From positions 62,001 to 126,000 of the forward strand of contig NZ_JAEKMH010000004.1 in NCBI RefSeq assembly GCF_016411825.1: 64,000 nt of DNA. Direction: 5' to 3'. This stretch comes from Devosia sediminis (lineage in GTDB: Bacteria; Pseudomonadota; Alphaproteobacteria; Rhizobiales; Devosiaceae). Both the position numbers and the translations under genes were made by a program. How positions within the stretch are numbered: the first letter of the stretch is position 1; each line of letters begins with the position of its first letter. Shown one piece after another: positions 1 through 8,330 of this stretch. The notes beneath the pieces are model-generated. The model was not told the origin of the DNA. It did no database searches and worked only from the letters and a program-made list of their open reading frames with translations.

Positions 1-1
1 C

Positions 2-664
2 GACACCGTGGTGACGCTGCTGATCGACAATTCCGGCTCCATGCGCGGCCGGCCGATCACCATTGCGGCGATCTGCGGCGACATTCTCGCCCGCACGCTG
101 GAGCGCTGCGGCGTCAAGGTCGAAATCCTCGGCTTCACCACCCGCGCCTGGAAGGGCGGCAAGAGCCGCGAGGCCTGGCTCGAGGCCAATCGCCCGCCCA
201 ATCCGGGCCGCGTCAACGATATCCGCCATATCATCTACAAGGCCGCCGACGAACCCTGGCGCCATGCAAGGCGCAATCTCGGGCTGATGATGCGCGAGGG
301 CCTGCTCAAGGAAAACATCGACGGCGAGGCGCTCGAATGGGCCCGCAAGCGCCTGATGGCCCGCCCCGAGCAGCGCCGCATCCTTATGGTGATCTCGGAC
401 GGCGCGCCGGTGGACGACTCGACCCAGTCGGTCAATGCCGGCAACTATCTCGAAGCCCATCTCCGGCAGGTGATCGAGGATATCGAGACCCGCTCGCCCA
501 TCCAGCTCGTGGCCGTGGGCATCGGCCACGACGTGACGCGCTATTATCGCCGCGCCGTGACCCTGCTCGATGCCGAGGAACTGGCGGGCGCCCTGACCGA
601 CGAACTGGCTTCGCTGTTCGACGAGGAAATGCCGGCCCAGGCGAGGCGACGGGGACGCGCATGA
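2..664 (+). CDS. cobT: Cobaltochelatase subunit CobT, C-terminal part (5' end outside window)
   Basis: This is the last 220 residues of CobT, a subunit of the ATP-dependent aerobic cobaltochelatase (CobN-CobS-CobT) that inserts Co2+ into hydrogenobyrinate diamide during cobalamin synthesis. The visible part is the von Willebrand A domain. Its MIDAS motif DNSGSM lies near visible residue 10, and a second metal-site segment SDGAP lies near residue 132. Reading frame 2 is open from the first base, so the start and the acidic N-terminal half lie upstream. The stop overlaps the ATG of the next gene (ATGA), so the two are probably translationally coupled. A cobalamin adenosyltransferase 7 kb away fits the same cofactor pathway. 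The family call is secure. Confidence 0.93.
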   Translation, partial: DTVVTLLIDNSGSMRGRPITIAAICGDILARTLERCGVKVEILGFTTRAWKGGKSREAWLEANRPPNPGRVNDIRHIIYKAADEPWRHARRNLGLMMREGLLKENIDGEALEWARKRLMARPEQRRILMVISDGAPVDDSTQSVNAGNYLEAHLRQVIEDIETRSPIQLVAVGIGHDVTRYYRRAVTLLDAEELAGALTDELASLFDEEMPAQARRRGRA

Positions 665-1674
665 TTGCGCGGCCTGCCCTTGCTGCTGCATTGCTGCTGC
701 TGGCGGGACCCGCCGCGGCGGTCGATGCGACGGTGAGCGCCGCGCCGGTAACGAGCTTTCGCGGCGCCGGTCTCGATATGCCGGTCGATCGCTTGATCTT
801 CCGCGGCGGGCTCACCCTGCAAAGCCAGGACGATACCTTTGGCGGCCTCTCCAGCGTCAGCCAGACGGGGCCGGAACAGCGCATCACCTTTGTCACCGAC
901 CGCGGCAATTTTGTTGCGGGGCAACTGGCCTATGACCAGGCCGACCGGCTGATCGGCCTCATCGGCGTCACCATCGAGCCGATGCAGAATTCGGGCGGCG
1001 AGGTGCTGCCGCGCCAATATGCGCGCGATGCCGAGGGCATGGACACGATCTGGCGCAATGGCGAGGCGGTGGCCGTCCGCGTCGGCTTCGAGCATCTCAC
1101 ACGCGTCGCCGATTTCGCCATTACCGACGGCAAGCCCGGCGGCCCGGCCCGGGAAATCTCCATTCCGCAATGGCTGACCGACCTCAGGACCAATGAAACC
1201 CTGGAATCGGTCTGCATCGCCCCGCCCGCCTCGCCGATTGCCGGCTCGACCCTGCTGATCGCCGAGGAAGCGCTGGACGAGAACGGCAATCACCGTGCCG
1301 AACTGCTCGGCCAGAACGACAAGGGCCCGCTGACTTACGTCAACAGCCCGATCGTCAACCCGACCGACTGCAAGTTCCTGCCCAACGGCGACCTCCTGGT
1401 GCTGGAGCGCGGCGTCTCGCTCTTCGCCTTCGTCATGAATCTGCGGCGCGTGCCGGCATCTGAGGTGCGGCCCGGCAACCTGATGGAGGGCGAATTGCTG
1501 CTCTCTGCCCAGGGCGGCGAGATCGACAACATGGAATCGCTGATGGTGCACCAGACGCCGGGCGGCGAAACGCGCATCCTCATCGGCTCGGACAACAATT
1601 TCAACGATTGGCAGCGCACCTTACTGCTCGAATTTGCCCTGCCCGATCAGGGCTCGAGCTCGATATCCCAGTAG
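661..1674 (+). CDS. Secreted esterase-like phytase-family protein
   Basis: A 337-residue exported protein. It has a hydrophobic signal peptide of about 20 residues ending in GPAAA, followed by a long beta-rich domain typical of the 'esterase-like activity of phytase' family (probable beta-propeller). Supporting segments are [40 protein letters not shown] and DNMESL, which recur in that family. The ATG at 661 is chosen because it starts the signal peptide and overlaps the cobT stop. The in-frame region upstream is simply cobT in another frame. Its substrate cannot be told from sequence. Its 3' end overlaps the convergent HNH gene by 28 bp. In related bacteria the gene commonly follows cobT, with no demonstrated link to cobalamin. 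Confidence 0.8.
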   Translation: MIARPALAAALLLLAGPAAAVDATVSAAPVTSFRGAGLDMPVDRLIFRGGLTLQSQDDTFGGLSSVSQTGPEQRITFVTDRGNFVAGQLAYDQADRLIGLIGVTIEPMQNSGGEVLPRQYARDAEGMDTIWRNGEAVAVRVGFEHLTRVADFAITDGKPGGPAREISIPQWLTDLRTNETLESVCIAPPASPIAGSTLLIAEEALDENGNHRAELLGQNDKGPLTYVNSPIVNPTDCKFLPNGDLLVLERGVSLFAFVMNLRRVPASEVRPGNLMEGELLLSAQGGEIDNMESLMVHQTPGGETRILIGSDNNFNDWQRTLLLEFALPDQGSSSISQ

Positions 1675-2204
1675 AGATAGTCCAGCCAGCTCTGGTGCAG
1701 GTGGTTGGGCGGGAAGGCGCGGCCGTTATTGTGCAGGTCATGCACGGTGGGTGCGTAGGGCGCCTGGTGCGGGAACATCTTGATTTCGCTGGGCAATCTG
1801 TTGGCCTTTTTCAGATTGCAGGGCGCGCAGGCGGCCACGACATTCTCCCAGGTGGTCAAGCCGCCCTTGGAGCGGGGAATGACGTGGTCGAAGGTCAGGT
1901 CATGGGTCGAGCCGCAATACTGGCACTGGAAGCGATCGCGCAGGAACACGTTGAAGCGCGTGAAGGCCGGATGGCGGGCAGGTTTGACATATTCGCGCAG
2001 CGACACGACGCTCGGCAGCCGCATCTCGAAACTGGGCGAATGAATGATCGTGTCGTAATGCGAAACGATGTTCACGCGATCGAGGAAGACCGCTTTTATC
2101 GCGTCCTGCCAGGACCATAGCGACAGCGGATAATAACTGAGCGGCCGGAAGTCGGCGTTCAGTACAAGAGCGGGACAAGCCTCAGGCGACACATGGATAG
2201 TCAC
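1647..2204 (-). CDS. HNH endonuclease
   Basis: A 185-residue HNH-family nuclease. The core lies at about residues 93-142: CQYCG and CAPCN form two CxxC pairs for a structural zinc, FDHVIPRSKGG carries the metal-binding His, and the Asn of TWENVV completes H-N-H. The N-terminal third (LNADFRPLSYYPLSLWSWQDA) is typical of the chromosomal 'HNH endonuclease' subfamily conserved in alphaproteobacteria, whose cellular role is unclear. The start is a GTG with GGAGAC about 4 nt upstream. A perfect 11-bp palindrome (CCCGT-A-ACGGG, 2213-2223) lies just upstream and could be an operator or a leader hairpin. No neighbouring methylase suggests restriction-modification. It overlaps its convergent neighbour by 28 bp. 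Confidence 0.88.
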   Translation of the reverse strand: MTIHVSPEACPALVLNADFRPLSYYPLSLWSWQDAIKAVFLDRVNIVSHYDTIIHSPSFEMRLPSVVSLREYVKPARHPAFTRFNVFLRDRFQCQYCGSTHDLTFDHVIPRSKGGLTTWENVVAACAPCNLKKANRLPSEIKMFPHQAPYAPTVHDLHNNGRAFPPNHLHQSWLDYLYWDIELEP

Positions 2205-2293
2205 TTGAGTCTCCCGTAACGGGAATCGCGTAAGTCCATAGCCCCTTTATACTAAGCCCTTTGTGTCGGGCGTGTGAAGCGGGGGCGGCAGGC

Positions 2294-2950
2294 TTATTTT
2301 GCAAGTCTGGCGATGAAGCTGGCAATGGCCTCCATGCCATCGGGCGCCACGCCGTGACCGACGCCGCGGCTGATGTGATAGGTCACGTCGAAGCCCGAAT
2401 TCGTTAGCAGACTGTTGGCATCAGCGCTGTGATTGGGATCGACCACGTCATCCATGTCGCCATGAACGAGGCAGACCGGCGGATGCGCCAGGGTGTCCGA
2501 GCCGAAACCCTCGGGCGGCAGGAAGGCGCCGGAAATGCCGATGACCCCCATCAGCGTTTTTTCCTTGGGGAGCGAAAGGCCGACATGCAGCGCCATCATG
2601 GCGCCCTGGCTGAAACCGACGAGGAGGGTGCGGTCGGGCGTGATGCCGGTCTGGGCCCAAAGGTCCTCGAGGAAATCGACGATGACCGGACGGGCGCCGA
2701 CGACGCCGGTCTGGCGGCTGGCGAGACGATCCCCGGACCAGTCGATGGGAAACCATTGAAAGCCGCCCATGCCTAGCGGGGTCGGCGCATGGGGCGAGAC
2801 GAAGAGCGCCCCCGGCAGCAGCGGCTGGAAGGCCGGCGCCATGGCGATGAGATCGTTGCCGTCACTGCCATAGCCATGCAGCAACACGACGGCACTGTCG
2901 GGCGCCTGCCCATTGGCGGGCGGCAGCATCGGGCCGGAAAGCTTGGTCAT
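2294..2950 (-). CDS. Phospholipase/carboxylesterase, alpha/beta hydrolase
   Basis: A 218-residue serine hydrolase of the phospholipase/carboxylesterase (acyl-protein thioesterase-like) family. The oxyanion region is LHGYGSDGND at residues 24-33. The nucleophile elbow is GFSQGAM near residue 114. The catalytic Asp lies in VHGDMDDVVDP, and the His is in GVGHGV near the C-terminus. It has no signal peptide, so it should be cytoplasmic and act on short acyl esters or thioesters. Its ATG overlaps the stop of the upstream DNA glycosylase gene by 4 bp (ATGA), so the two form one transcription unit, although no functional link is obvious. Confidence 0.88.
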   Translation of the reverse strand: MTKLSGPMLPPANGQAPDSAVVLLHGYGSDGNDLIAMAPAFQPLLPGALFVSPHAPTPLGMGGFQWFPIDWSGDRLASRQTGVVGARPVIVDFLEDLWAQTGITPDRTLLVGFSQGAMMALHVGLSLPKEKTLMGVIGISGAFLPPEGFGSDTLAHPPVCLVHGDMDDVVDPNHSADANSLLTNSGFDVTYHISRGVGHGVAPDGMEAIASFIARLAK

Positions 2951-3612
2951 AAAAGGCTCGATTCCCTTTGCTTGAGCGCCGCGAAATAGCGCCAGAACAG
3001 CAGCGCGGCAACCGAGCGATGCGGCGACCAGTCCTCTGCCAGGCCGATCATTTCCTTGATCGTCGGGCGAGCGTCAAGGCCGAGGCCGTGATGGGCCGCC
3101 TTGAGAAGGGCCAGGTCCCCGGCCGGAAAGATGTCGGGATGACCGGCGCAGAACAGGAGATAGACCTCCGCCGTCCAGGGGCCGATGCCCTTGATCCCGA
3201 CGAGACGGGCCACGGCCTCCTCGGCCGGCAGCGCGTCGACATGGTCGAGATCGAGTTCCCCCGCCGCAATGGCCTGGGCCACGGCGCGCAGGGTCAGGAA
3301 TTTGCCGCGCGAAAAGCCCGAGCCGCGCACGGTCTCCTCGCTGAGCAGAAGGTAGGTGTCCGGCTCCAGCGCACCGGGAATGACGCTGAAGCGGCCCCAG
3401 ATGGCGGCGGCGCTCGCCACCGAAATCTGCTGCCCGCAAATGACCTTGGCCATGCCGGCAAAGCCCTTGGGATTGACCCTGGGCAGGACCGTGCCGACCG
3501 TCTCGAGCATGGGCGACAGATGCGGCCGGAGGCCGGTAAGGGTCGCTAGATGCCAGGCGACGCCCTCGGGCGTATCGATCCGGGGTGTGTCTTGAAGGGT
3601 GGTTTCTAGCAC
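2947..3612 (-). CDS. DNA-3-methyladenine glycosylase II (AlkA-type HhH-GPD)
   Basis: A 221-residue base-excision repair glycosylase of the HhH-GPD superfamily. The helix-hairpin-helix LVGIKGIGPWTAE is followed about 20 residues later by the catalytic Asp in PAGDLALL, the usual spacing. It should remove alkylated purines such as 3-methyladenine. An earlier in-frame ATG would add about 45 residues, but that stretch (containing SRESGNP) is the translation of an intergenic palindromic repeat, so the GTG at 3612 is preferred. At about 220 residues it matches the short bacterial AlkA-like glycosylases without the N-terminal Ada domain. It is co-transcribed with the hydrolase downstream. Confidence 0.85.
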   Translation of the reverse strand: MLETTLQDTPRIDTPEGVAWHLATLTGLRPHLSPMLETVGTVLPRVNPKGFAGMAKVICGQQISVASAAAIWGRFSVIPGALEPDTYLLLSEETVRGSGFSRGKFLTLRAVAQAIAAGELDLDHVDALPAEEAVARLVGIKGIGPWTAEVYLLFCAGHPDIFPAGDLALLKAAHHGLGLDARPTIKEMIGLAEDWSPHRSVAALLFWRYFAALKQRESSLL

Positions 3613-3620
3613 CGGCTCAA

Positions 3621-3688
3621 TCCCGCAAGCGGGAACCTCTCTTGGTTTGACTGCATCCTGACGGGGGTTCCCGCTTTCGCGGGAATGA
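3621..3688. repeat. Palindromic repeat doublet, family F
   Basis: Two short hairpins in inverted arrangement: TCCCGC-aa-GCGGGA (3621-3634) and TTCCCGC-ttt-GCGGGAA-like (3668-3685). This is the widespread proteobacterial repeat whose translation reads as the spurious SRESGNP peptide. It lies between the divergent glycosylase gene and gluQ. Confidence 0.8.
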
Positions 3689-3709
3689 CCCCCTGGGGTA
3701 GAAGGGCAT

Positions 3710-4561
3710 ATGGCAAAAAACGTCCTCCGCTTCGCCCCCAGCCCCAATGGTTTTCTGCATCTGGGCCATGCGCTCTCGGCGCTGGTGACCTGGAAGGCGG
3801 CCGAGCTGCTCGATGGTACGGCCTATCTGCGCATCGAAGACATCGACGTCCAGCGCTGTAAACCCGAATTTACCCAAGCCATCATCGAGGACCTCCATTG
3901 GCTGGGGCTCGACTGGCCCGAGCCGGTGCTGGTCCAGTCCGAGCGCTTCGATATTTATGCCGATGCCGCCAATCGGCTGCGTAACATGGACCTCCTTTAT
4001 CCCTGCTTCTGCTCGCGCGCCGACATCGCCGCGGCGGCGGACGGTAGCGATCCCGATGGCGCGCCGCTTTATCCGGGCACCTGTCGGCATCTTTCCAATG
4101 CCGAGCGCATCGAGCGGCTCGAGCGCGGCGATCCGGTGCAGTTCCGTCTCGATACCGAGGCGGCGACCGAGCGGACCGGCATGCTGACTTATTCCGTGAT
4201 CGGTCCGACGCTCAATGACCGACCGCAGATCCGCTATGCCCGGCCGCAGCGCTGGGGCGACGTGGTGCTGCAAAGGAAGGACACGCCGACCAGCTATCAC
4301 CTGAGCGTGGTGGTCGACGATGCGGCGCAGGGCGTGACCCACGTGACGCGCGGCCGCGATCTCGAGGCCGCGACCGATATCCATGTGCTGTTGCAGATGC
4401 TGCTCGGGGTCTCGACGCCGATCTACCATTTTCATCGGCTGCTGCTGGGCGACGATGGCGAAAAGCTCGCCAAGTCGAAGGGATCGCCGAGCTTGCGGGA
4501 TTTGCGGGCAGAAGGCTGGACGCCTGAGGATGTGCGGCGGGCAGTGGGGGTTTTTCCCTAA
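3710..4561 (+). CDS. gluQ: Glutamyl-Q tRNA(Asp) synthetase
   Basis: A 283-residue paralogue of the glutamyl-tRNA synthetase catalytic domain that attaches glutamate to queuosine in the tRNA-Asp anticodon. The class I signatures are present: FAPSPNGFLHLGHA (HIGH box, residues 8-21) and KLAKSKG (KMSKS-like, about residues 251-257). The zinc-ligand region is visible as CFCSRAD plus Y/C of LYPGTC. The protein ends soon after the KMSKS loop, lacking the anticodon-binding domain of true GltX, which is the hallmark of GluQ-RS. It stands alone on the plus strand between repeat-filled spacers. Confidence 0.93.
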   Translation: MAKNVLRFAPSPNGFLHLGHALSALVTWKAAELLDGTAYLRIEDIDVQRCKPEFTQAIIEDLHWLGLDWPEPVLVQSERFDIYADAANRLRNMDLLYPCFCSRADIAAAADGSDPDGAPLYPGTCRHLSNAERIERLERGDPVQFRLDTEAATERTGMLTYSVIGPTLNDRPQIRYARPQRWGDVVLQRKDTPTSYHLSVVVDDAAQGVTHVTRGRDLEAATDIHVLLQMLLGVSTPIYHFHRLLLGDDGEKLAKSKGSPSLRDLRAEGWTPEDVRRAVGVFP

Positions 4562-4570
4562 AGGGGCCTC

Positions 4571-4761
4571 CGCCCTTGATCCCTCCTCACAAGGGGAGGG
4601 AGACGATGAACACTAGGGCCACGGTCTTTCGCCTCCCTCCCCCTTGAGGGGAGGGACCGAGGGTGGGGGTGTCGCAGTTTGCCGAGGCCTCGACACCCCC
4701 TCCCCACCGCCGCTACGGCCTCCGGCCTAGCTTTGGTACCCTCCCCTCAAGGGGGAGGGTG
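4571..4761. repeat. Intergenic repeat family A, three units
   Basis: A noncoding cluster of three copies of a C/G-rich palindromic repeat. Each has a core hairpin of the form CCCTCCCC-tcaa-GGGGAGGG and a GGGTGGGG or CCCCACCC side arm. The last two copies (about 4631-4761) face each other with core hairpins outward and side arms inward. The spacer between units one and two begins GACGATGAACAC, also seen in the copy near 37.34 kb. It fills the gap between convergent gluQ and the DUF4260 gene. Confidence 0.82.
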
Positions 4762-4774
4762 GGCAGGAGCCGCT

Positions 4775-5146
4775 TCAACCGCGCTTGCCGATCCGCCCCA
4801 AATGCGTGTCCTGGAAACTCGCTTCCGACTTGAGGCCGTAGCCCAGCATGCGGTCAAAGCCGGAATGGGCGAGCCAGAGGGCGCCGAGGCCGACAAGGAG
4901 CGGCTGGGCGGCGAGCATGCCGAGAGCCAGGAGGACGAGGCCGAAAGCATAGACATGGACCGTGTTATAGACCCATGACCCCCAGCGCGGCCCCAGCCCA
5001 TAGGCGAGGAAACTGAGATCCGGCGCAAAGAAGACCGGCAAAGCCAGAAACCAGGCCAGGTCCGAGCCGGAGAGCGAGAACAGCACGAGGCCGGCGATAA
5101 ACACCAGCCCGCCTTCCGCGCGCTGCCAGAGAATGACGTCCTTCAT
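4775..5146 (-). CDS. DUF4260 family membrane protein
   Basis: A 123-residue integral membrane protein of the DUF4260 family, function unknown. Three to four hydrophobic segments are visible, at about residues 8-28, 30-48 and 63-90. The family signature is near-complete: LGPRWGSWVYNTVH in the middle and HSGFDRMLGYGLK followed by FQDTHLGRIG at the C-terminus. The ATG at 5146 is preferred over a TTG four codons upstream because GGAG lies 6 nt before it. It is monocistronic, between two repeat-bearing spacers. Confidence 0.8.
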   Translation of the reverse strand: MKDVILWQRAEGGLVFIAGLVLFSLSGSDLAWFLALPVFFAPDLSFLAYGLGPRWGSWVYNTVHVYAFGLVLLALGMLAAQPLLVGLGALWLAHSGFDRMLGYGLKSEASFQDTHLGRIGKRG

Positions 5147-5192
5147 TGGATGCTCCAAACAACTGTAAGGCGATACACGTCGCCCCCTCCTT

Positions 5193-5256
5193 CGTCATTA
5201 CCCGGCTCGACCGGGCAATCCATGGACCACCCGGTCAAGCCGGGTGGTGACGGTGG
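5193..5256. repeat. Palindromic repeat doublet, family C
   Basis: Two hairpins in tandem: CCCGG-ctcga-CCGGG within a CATTACCCGG context, and ACCACCCGG-tcaag-CCGGGTGGT. The same doublet recurs at 9535, 21353 and 32820. Confidence 0.8.
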
Positions 5257-5294
5257 GGGATGGGGCGAGGGCTACATTGGCGCTGGCGACTGGC

Positions 5295-6254
5295 CTACGC
5301 CACCTTCTTCATCGGATACTTGGCCTCGACCAGTTCGGTGACCGTAGCCGCGACGGCTGTTTCGAAGGGCGTGGCGAAGCCGGGGCCCAGGAGCGCATCG
5401 AGGCGCGGATCGACCAGTTCCATCTCGTTGGTCCAGATATAGCGCATGCGATGGATGTCACGCATGACCGGATTGACAAGGCCCATGGCCCCGAGGAGCC
5501 ACCAGGGCAGCGGCGTGACCTTGAGCTTGCGCCCCAGCGCCGACTGCACTGCCGCCATGATCTGCCCGTGGCTCACCCAGTGGCCAGCGAAGTGGAAATT
5601 TTCGAACCTGGCGAACTGGTCGCGCTTTTCGGCGAGCACGGCAAAGGCGTGGGCGAGATCGGGCAGGTAGGCCCAGCTATGGCGCATGTCGAGATCGCCC
5701 ATATGGTGAACGGTGCCCCCGGCAAAGCTCATGAACATGCCGGCATCGTACCAATCATCGCGATTGCCCGGGCCGAAGAAGTCTCCCGCCCTGAGGATGA
5801 TGACCTGGAAACCCCGCGTTTCGGCGGCGTCGCGCAGCATCTCTTCGAGCCGGATGCGGATTTCGCCGCGCGGCTTTTCCCCGCTCTGCCGGAGACCGGG
5901 CGCGATGGTGCGGTCGGAAGCGCGATAGTTGTAGATGGTGCCGGGAAAAAGCAGGGTCTTGCCCGACCCGGTCATGGCGTCGATCACCACCTGCAACTGC
6001 GCCTCGGCCGCGCCATTGCCCCACTTGTCATAGGGCAGGTGCAGCGCATGCACCACCACGTCCGCTTCGGCAATGGCGGCCTTGACGACGCCCAGGTCAT
6101 TGGCATTGCCCTGAATAAACTGCGTCTTCGAAACCGGCCGCCGATTGCTCCGCCCGAGACCGGCGACATCCCAATCTGCATCGCGAAAGGCGATCATCGC
6201 GGCATTGCCGATATGGCCGTTGCTGCCCAGAACCGTCACGTTTCCCTTGGTCAT
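5295..6254 (-). CDS. NAD(P)-dependent epimerase/dehydratase-like oxidoreductase
   Basis: A 319-residue extended short-chain dehydrogenase. The N-terminal Rossmann motif is VLGSNGHIGNAA (residues 8-19), a GxxGxxG variant. It continues with HALHLPYDKWG and a catalytic region containing TIYNYRASD, with Tyr but without a clean YxxxK, so its activity is uncertain. The C-terminal substrate-binding part contains RAGDFFGPG and HSWAYLPDLAHAF, both typical of the NAD-dependent epimerase family. Its ATG is preceded by GGAG. It is divergent from a LysR gene 87 bp away, so it is the probable target of that regulator. Confidence 0.8.
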   Translation of the reverse strand: MTKGNVTVLGSNGHIGNAAMIAFRDADWDVAGLGRSNRRPVSKTQFIQGNANDLGVVKAAIAEADVVVHALHLPYDKWGNGAAEAQLQVVIDAMTGSGKTLLFPGTIYNYRASDRTIAPGLRQSGEKPRGEIRIRLEEMLRDAAETRGFQVIILRAGDFFGPGNRDDWYDAGMFMSFAGGTVHHMGDLDMRHSWAYLPDLAHAFAVLAEKRDQFARFENFHFAGHWVSHGQIMAAVQSALGRKLKVTPLPWWLLGAMGLVNPVMRDIHRMRYIWTNEMELVDPRLDALLGPGFATPFETAVAATVTELVEAKYPMKKVA

Positions 6255-6290
6255 TTTTGTCTCCTGCTGTTGCTGGAGGCCAAGATCGTC

Positions 6291-6308
6291 GATACAATGA
6301 TGAATATC
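6291..6308. promoter_or_regulatory. Candidate LysR-family binding box
   Basis: The inverted repeat GATA-N10-TATC lies in the 87-bp divergent spacer, about 37 bp from the dehydrogenase start and 33 bp from the LysR start. It contains the T-N11-A arrangement typical of LysR-type operator sites. The role is inferred from position and symmetry. Confidence 0.4.
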
Positions 6309-6341
6309 GATTGGCCGATTTTCTGGGTTTGATATTCAAGA

Positions 6342-7256
6342 ATGAATAGGGAGCCGGACTGGTCGCTTTGGCGCAGCTTCGCCGCCGTGATTTCCGAGGG
6401 CTCGCTGTCAGGCGCGGCGCGCAGCCTTGGCCTCAGCCAGCCCACCGTCGGTCGGCATATCGAGACGCTGGAGGCCGATCTGGGGATCGGGCTCTTCGAG
6501 CGAACCCTCACCGGCCTCAAACCCAATCCGACGGCGCTGAAACTCTATGAAAGCGTGCGGCTGGCCCAGTCGTCGCTGGCCGAGGCGGCGATCCTCGCGG
6601 CCGGGGCGCAGGACGAAGGCGGCGGCACGGTGCGCCTCACCGCCAGCACCATGATTTCCAACTATGTGCTGCCTGGCATCTTGCGCGAAGTGCGGGCGCT
6701 GCATCCGCGCATCGCCATCGAGACCGTGCCCTCCGATTCGGCCGAGAACCTGCTGATGCGCGAAGCGGACATCGCCATCCGCATGTTTCGCCCCACCCAG
6801 CTCGAACTGGTGACGCGGCACCTGGGTGATATTCCGCTGGTGCCGGTGGCCCACGAGGACTACCTGGCCCGGCGCGGCCGGCCGACAACGCTCGACGACC
6901 TCTGGACACACGACATGCTGGGCTTCGACCGCTCCGACGCCATCATCAGCCATGCCCGCTCGCTCGGCTACGACCTCAATCGCGACTATTTCCCCCTCCG
7001 CTCGGACAACCAGACGCATCTATGGGAGATGGTGAAGGCCGGCCTCGGCATCGGCTTTGGCCAGTTGCAACTGGCGCGGCGCACGCCGGGCCTCGTGGCC
7101 CTGCCGCTCGAGCTCAACATCCCGCCCATGCCGGTCTGGCTGACCACACACAGGGAATTGTTCACCTCGCACCGGATTCGTGCCATTTATGACGCAGTGG
7201 CAGCCGGCCTCGATGCCTATATCAATGGCGCAACCGCGCCCGTCTCACCCCGTTAA
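6342..7256 (+). CDS. LysR-family transcriptional regulator
   Basis: A 304-residue LysR-type regulator. The N-terminal winged helix-turn-helix covers about residues 8-65, with GSLSGAARSLGLSQPTVGRH as the recognition region and LFERTLTGLKP following. The C-terminal two-lobed effector-binding domain starts near residue 90 (GTVRLTAS) and includes EADIAIRM. It is divergently transcribed from the dehydrogenase gene, the classic LysR arrangement, so it probably controls that gene and itself. The effector is unknown. Confidence 0.9.
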   Translation: MNREPDWSLWRSFAAVISEGSLSGAARSLGLSQPTVGRHIETLEADLGIGLFERTLTGLKPNPTALKLYESVRLAQSSLAEAAILAAGAQDEGGGTVRLTASTMISNYVLPGILREVRALHPRIAIETVPSDSAENLLMREADIAIRMFRPTQLELVTRHLGDIPLVPVAHEDYLARRGRPTTLDDLWTHDMLGFDRSDAIISHARSLGYDLNRDYFPLRSDNQTHLWEMVKAGLGIGFGQLQLARRTPGLVALPLELNIPPMPVWLTTHRELFTSHRIRAIYDAVAAGLDAYINGATAPVSPR

Positions 7257-7263
7257 GGCACTC

Positions 7264-7458
7264 ATGGAAACGCTTCTCAATATCGCCATCGCGCTGGCGC
7301 TGCTCTTCGTGGTCATCGTCCTGGGCATGGGTCTCTGGAACATGCTCAAGGGTGGCCCCGGCAATACCAGCCAGCGCCTGATGCGCCTGCGCGTCATCGG
7401 CCAGGCCGTGGCGCTGGCGCTGCTGCTGGGCGCGCTGTTCTTCTTCGGCCGCGGCTGA
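7264..7458 (+). CDS. HIG1-domain twin transmembrane protein
   Basis: A 64-residue inner-membrane protein with two transmembrane helices (about residues 5-23 and 46-61). The loop between them reads QRLMRLRVIGQ, an exact match to the HIG1 motif Q-X3-R-X-R-X3-Q known from respiratory supercomplex factors. A longer upstream start would lie inside lysR, so the ATG at 7264, 7 bp after the lysR stop, is preferred. It is followed 25 bp later by the cobalamin adenosyltransferase gene, a pairing common in Hyphomicrobiales. Its bacterial role is not established; association with terminal oxidase is a family-based guess. Confidence 0.78.
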   Translation: METLLNIAIALALLFVVIVLGMGLWNMLKGGPGNTSQRLMRLRVIGQAVALALLLGALFFFGRG

Positions 7459-7483
7459 CGCCGGGCGAGCCGGAGGGGGCGGC

Positions 7484-8080
7484 ATGGTCAAGCTCAACAA
7501 GATCTATACCCGCACCGGCGACGATGGTACGACCGGCCTTGTGCGCGGGCCGCGCCGGGCCAAGCATGACCTCAGGATCGAAGCCTATGGCACGGTCGAG
7601 GAGGCCAATACCCTGATCGGTCAGGCACGTCTCTCAGCCGCCAATCAGCCCCGCGTCGATGCCGTGCTGGCGCGTATCCAGAACGACCTTTTCGATGTCG
7701 GATCGGATCTCGCGACCCCAGGCATCGACGATCCGGATGCCGAATATCCCAGCCTCCGCGTCCGCCCGGTGCAGACCGATTGGCTGGAAAAGCAGATCGA
7801 CCATTTCAATGCCGATCTCGCTCCGCTGACCAGCTTCATCCTGCCTGGCGGCACACCGCTGTCATCGGCGCTGCACATCGCCCGCACCGTGACGCGCCGC
7901 GCCGAGCGGCTGGTGGCGGCGCTGGTGGAGGCCGAGCCGGAGACCGGCGGGGAACCCCTGCGCTACATGAACCGGCTCTCTGATTTACTGTTTGTCCTGG
8001 GCCGCGTCGCCAATGCCAATGGGACGAAGGATGTGCTTTGGGTGCCGGGGAATTATGGGGATGTGAAAAAGGGCGAGTAG
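7484..8080 (+). CDS. pduO: PduO-type ATP:cob(I)alamin adenosyltransferase
   Basis: A 198-residue enzyme that transfers the adenosyl group of ATP to cob(I)alamin to make coenzyme B12. The PduO-type N-terminal signature is TRTGDDGTTGL (residues 9-19), an ATP-binding loop. Later come the active-site segments RVRPVQTDWLEKQID, FILPGGTP, and the C-terminal RRAERLV and NRLSDLLFVLGR. Length and motifs are those of the single-domain family. With cobT at the window start, this shows an aerobic B12 synthesis or salvage capacity. Confidence 0.94.
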   Translation: MVKLNKIYTRTGDDGTTGLVRGPRRAKHDLRIEAYGTVEEANTLIGQARLSAANQPRVDAVLARIQNDLFDVGSDLATPGIDDPDAEYPSLRVRPVQTDWLEKQIDHFNADLAPLTSFILPGGTPLSSALHIARTVTRRAERLVAALVEAEPETGGEPLRYMNRLSDLLFVLGRVANANGTKDVLWVPGNYGDVKKGE

Positions 8081-8096
8081 CCTGCGGCCACCCAGG

Positions 8097-8182
8097 TCGT
8101 CACCCTCGGGCTTGACCCGAGGGGTCTTTACTTGCTCAGTGGCCGGTCAGTGCAGTGCCCTCGGGTCAAGCCCGAGGGTGAC
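8097..8182. repeat. Palindromic repeat doublet, family E
   Basis: Two inverted copies of a hairpin: CCTCGGG-cttga-CCCGAGG at about 8104-8122 and its counterpart at about 8159-8177, with GTCAC on the outer left end and GTGAC on the outer right. They are separated by about 35 bp of unrelated sequence. It follows the adenosyltransferase gene. Confidence 0.78.
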
Positions 8183-8238
8183 GCGCGGTGGGTGTTGCGG
8201 CGAAAATCCAGTGCCTGAAACCGGGCAGGAAGGAAGAA

Positions 8239-8285
8239 CCCCTCATCCGGCGCTTCGCGCCACCTTCTCTTGCAAGGGGAGAAGG
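8239..8285. repeat. Repeat family B, single arm
   Basis: A half copy of the family B repeat: CCCCTCATCCGGCGC, then CGCCACCTTCTC, then a short hairpin arm ending GGGGAGAAGG. Full doublets are at 11793, 21190 and 31094. Confidence 0.72.
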
Positions 8286-8330
8286 AAGACCGAAATAGCC
8301 GGGCGCCCGGCGGGAATGGATGGATCAAAA

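Noticed and set aside
3612..3747. N-terminal extension of the DNA glycosylase
   Set aside because: The extra residues include the SRESGNP peptide, a signature of translated intergenic palindromes, so the start is placed downstream.
6400..7019. Minus-strand open frame inside lysR
   Set aside because: Shadow of the LysR gene; the plus strand has intact helix-turn-helix and effector domains.
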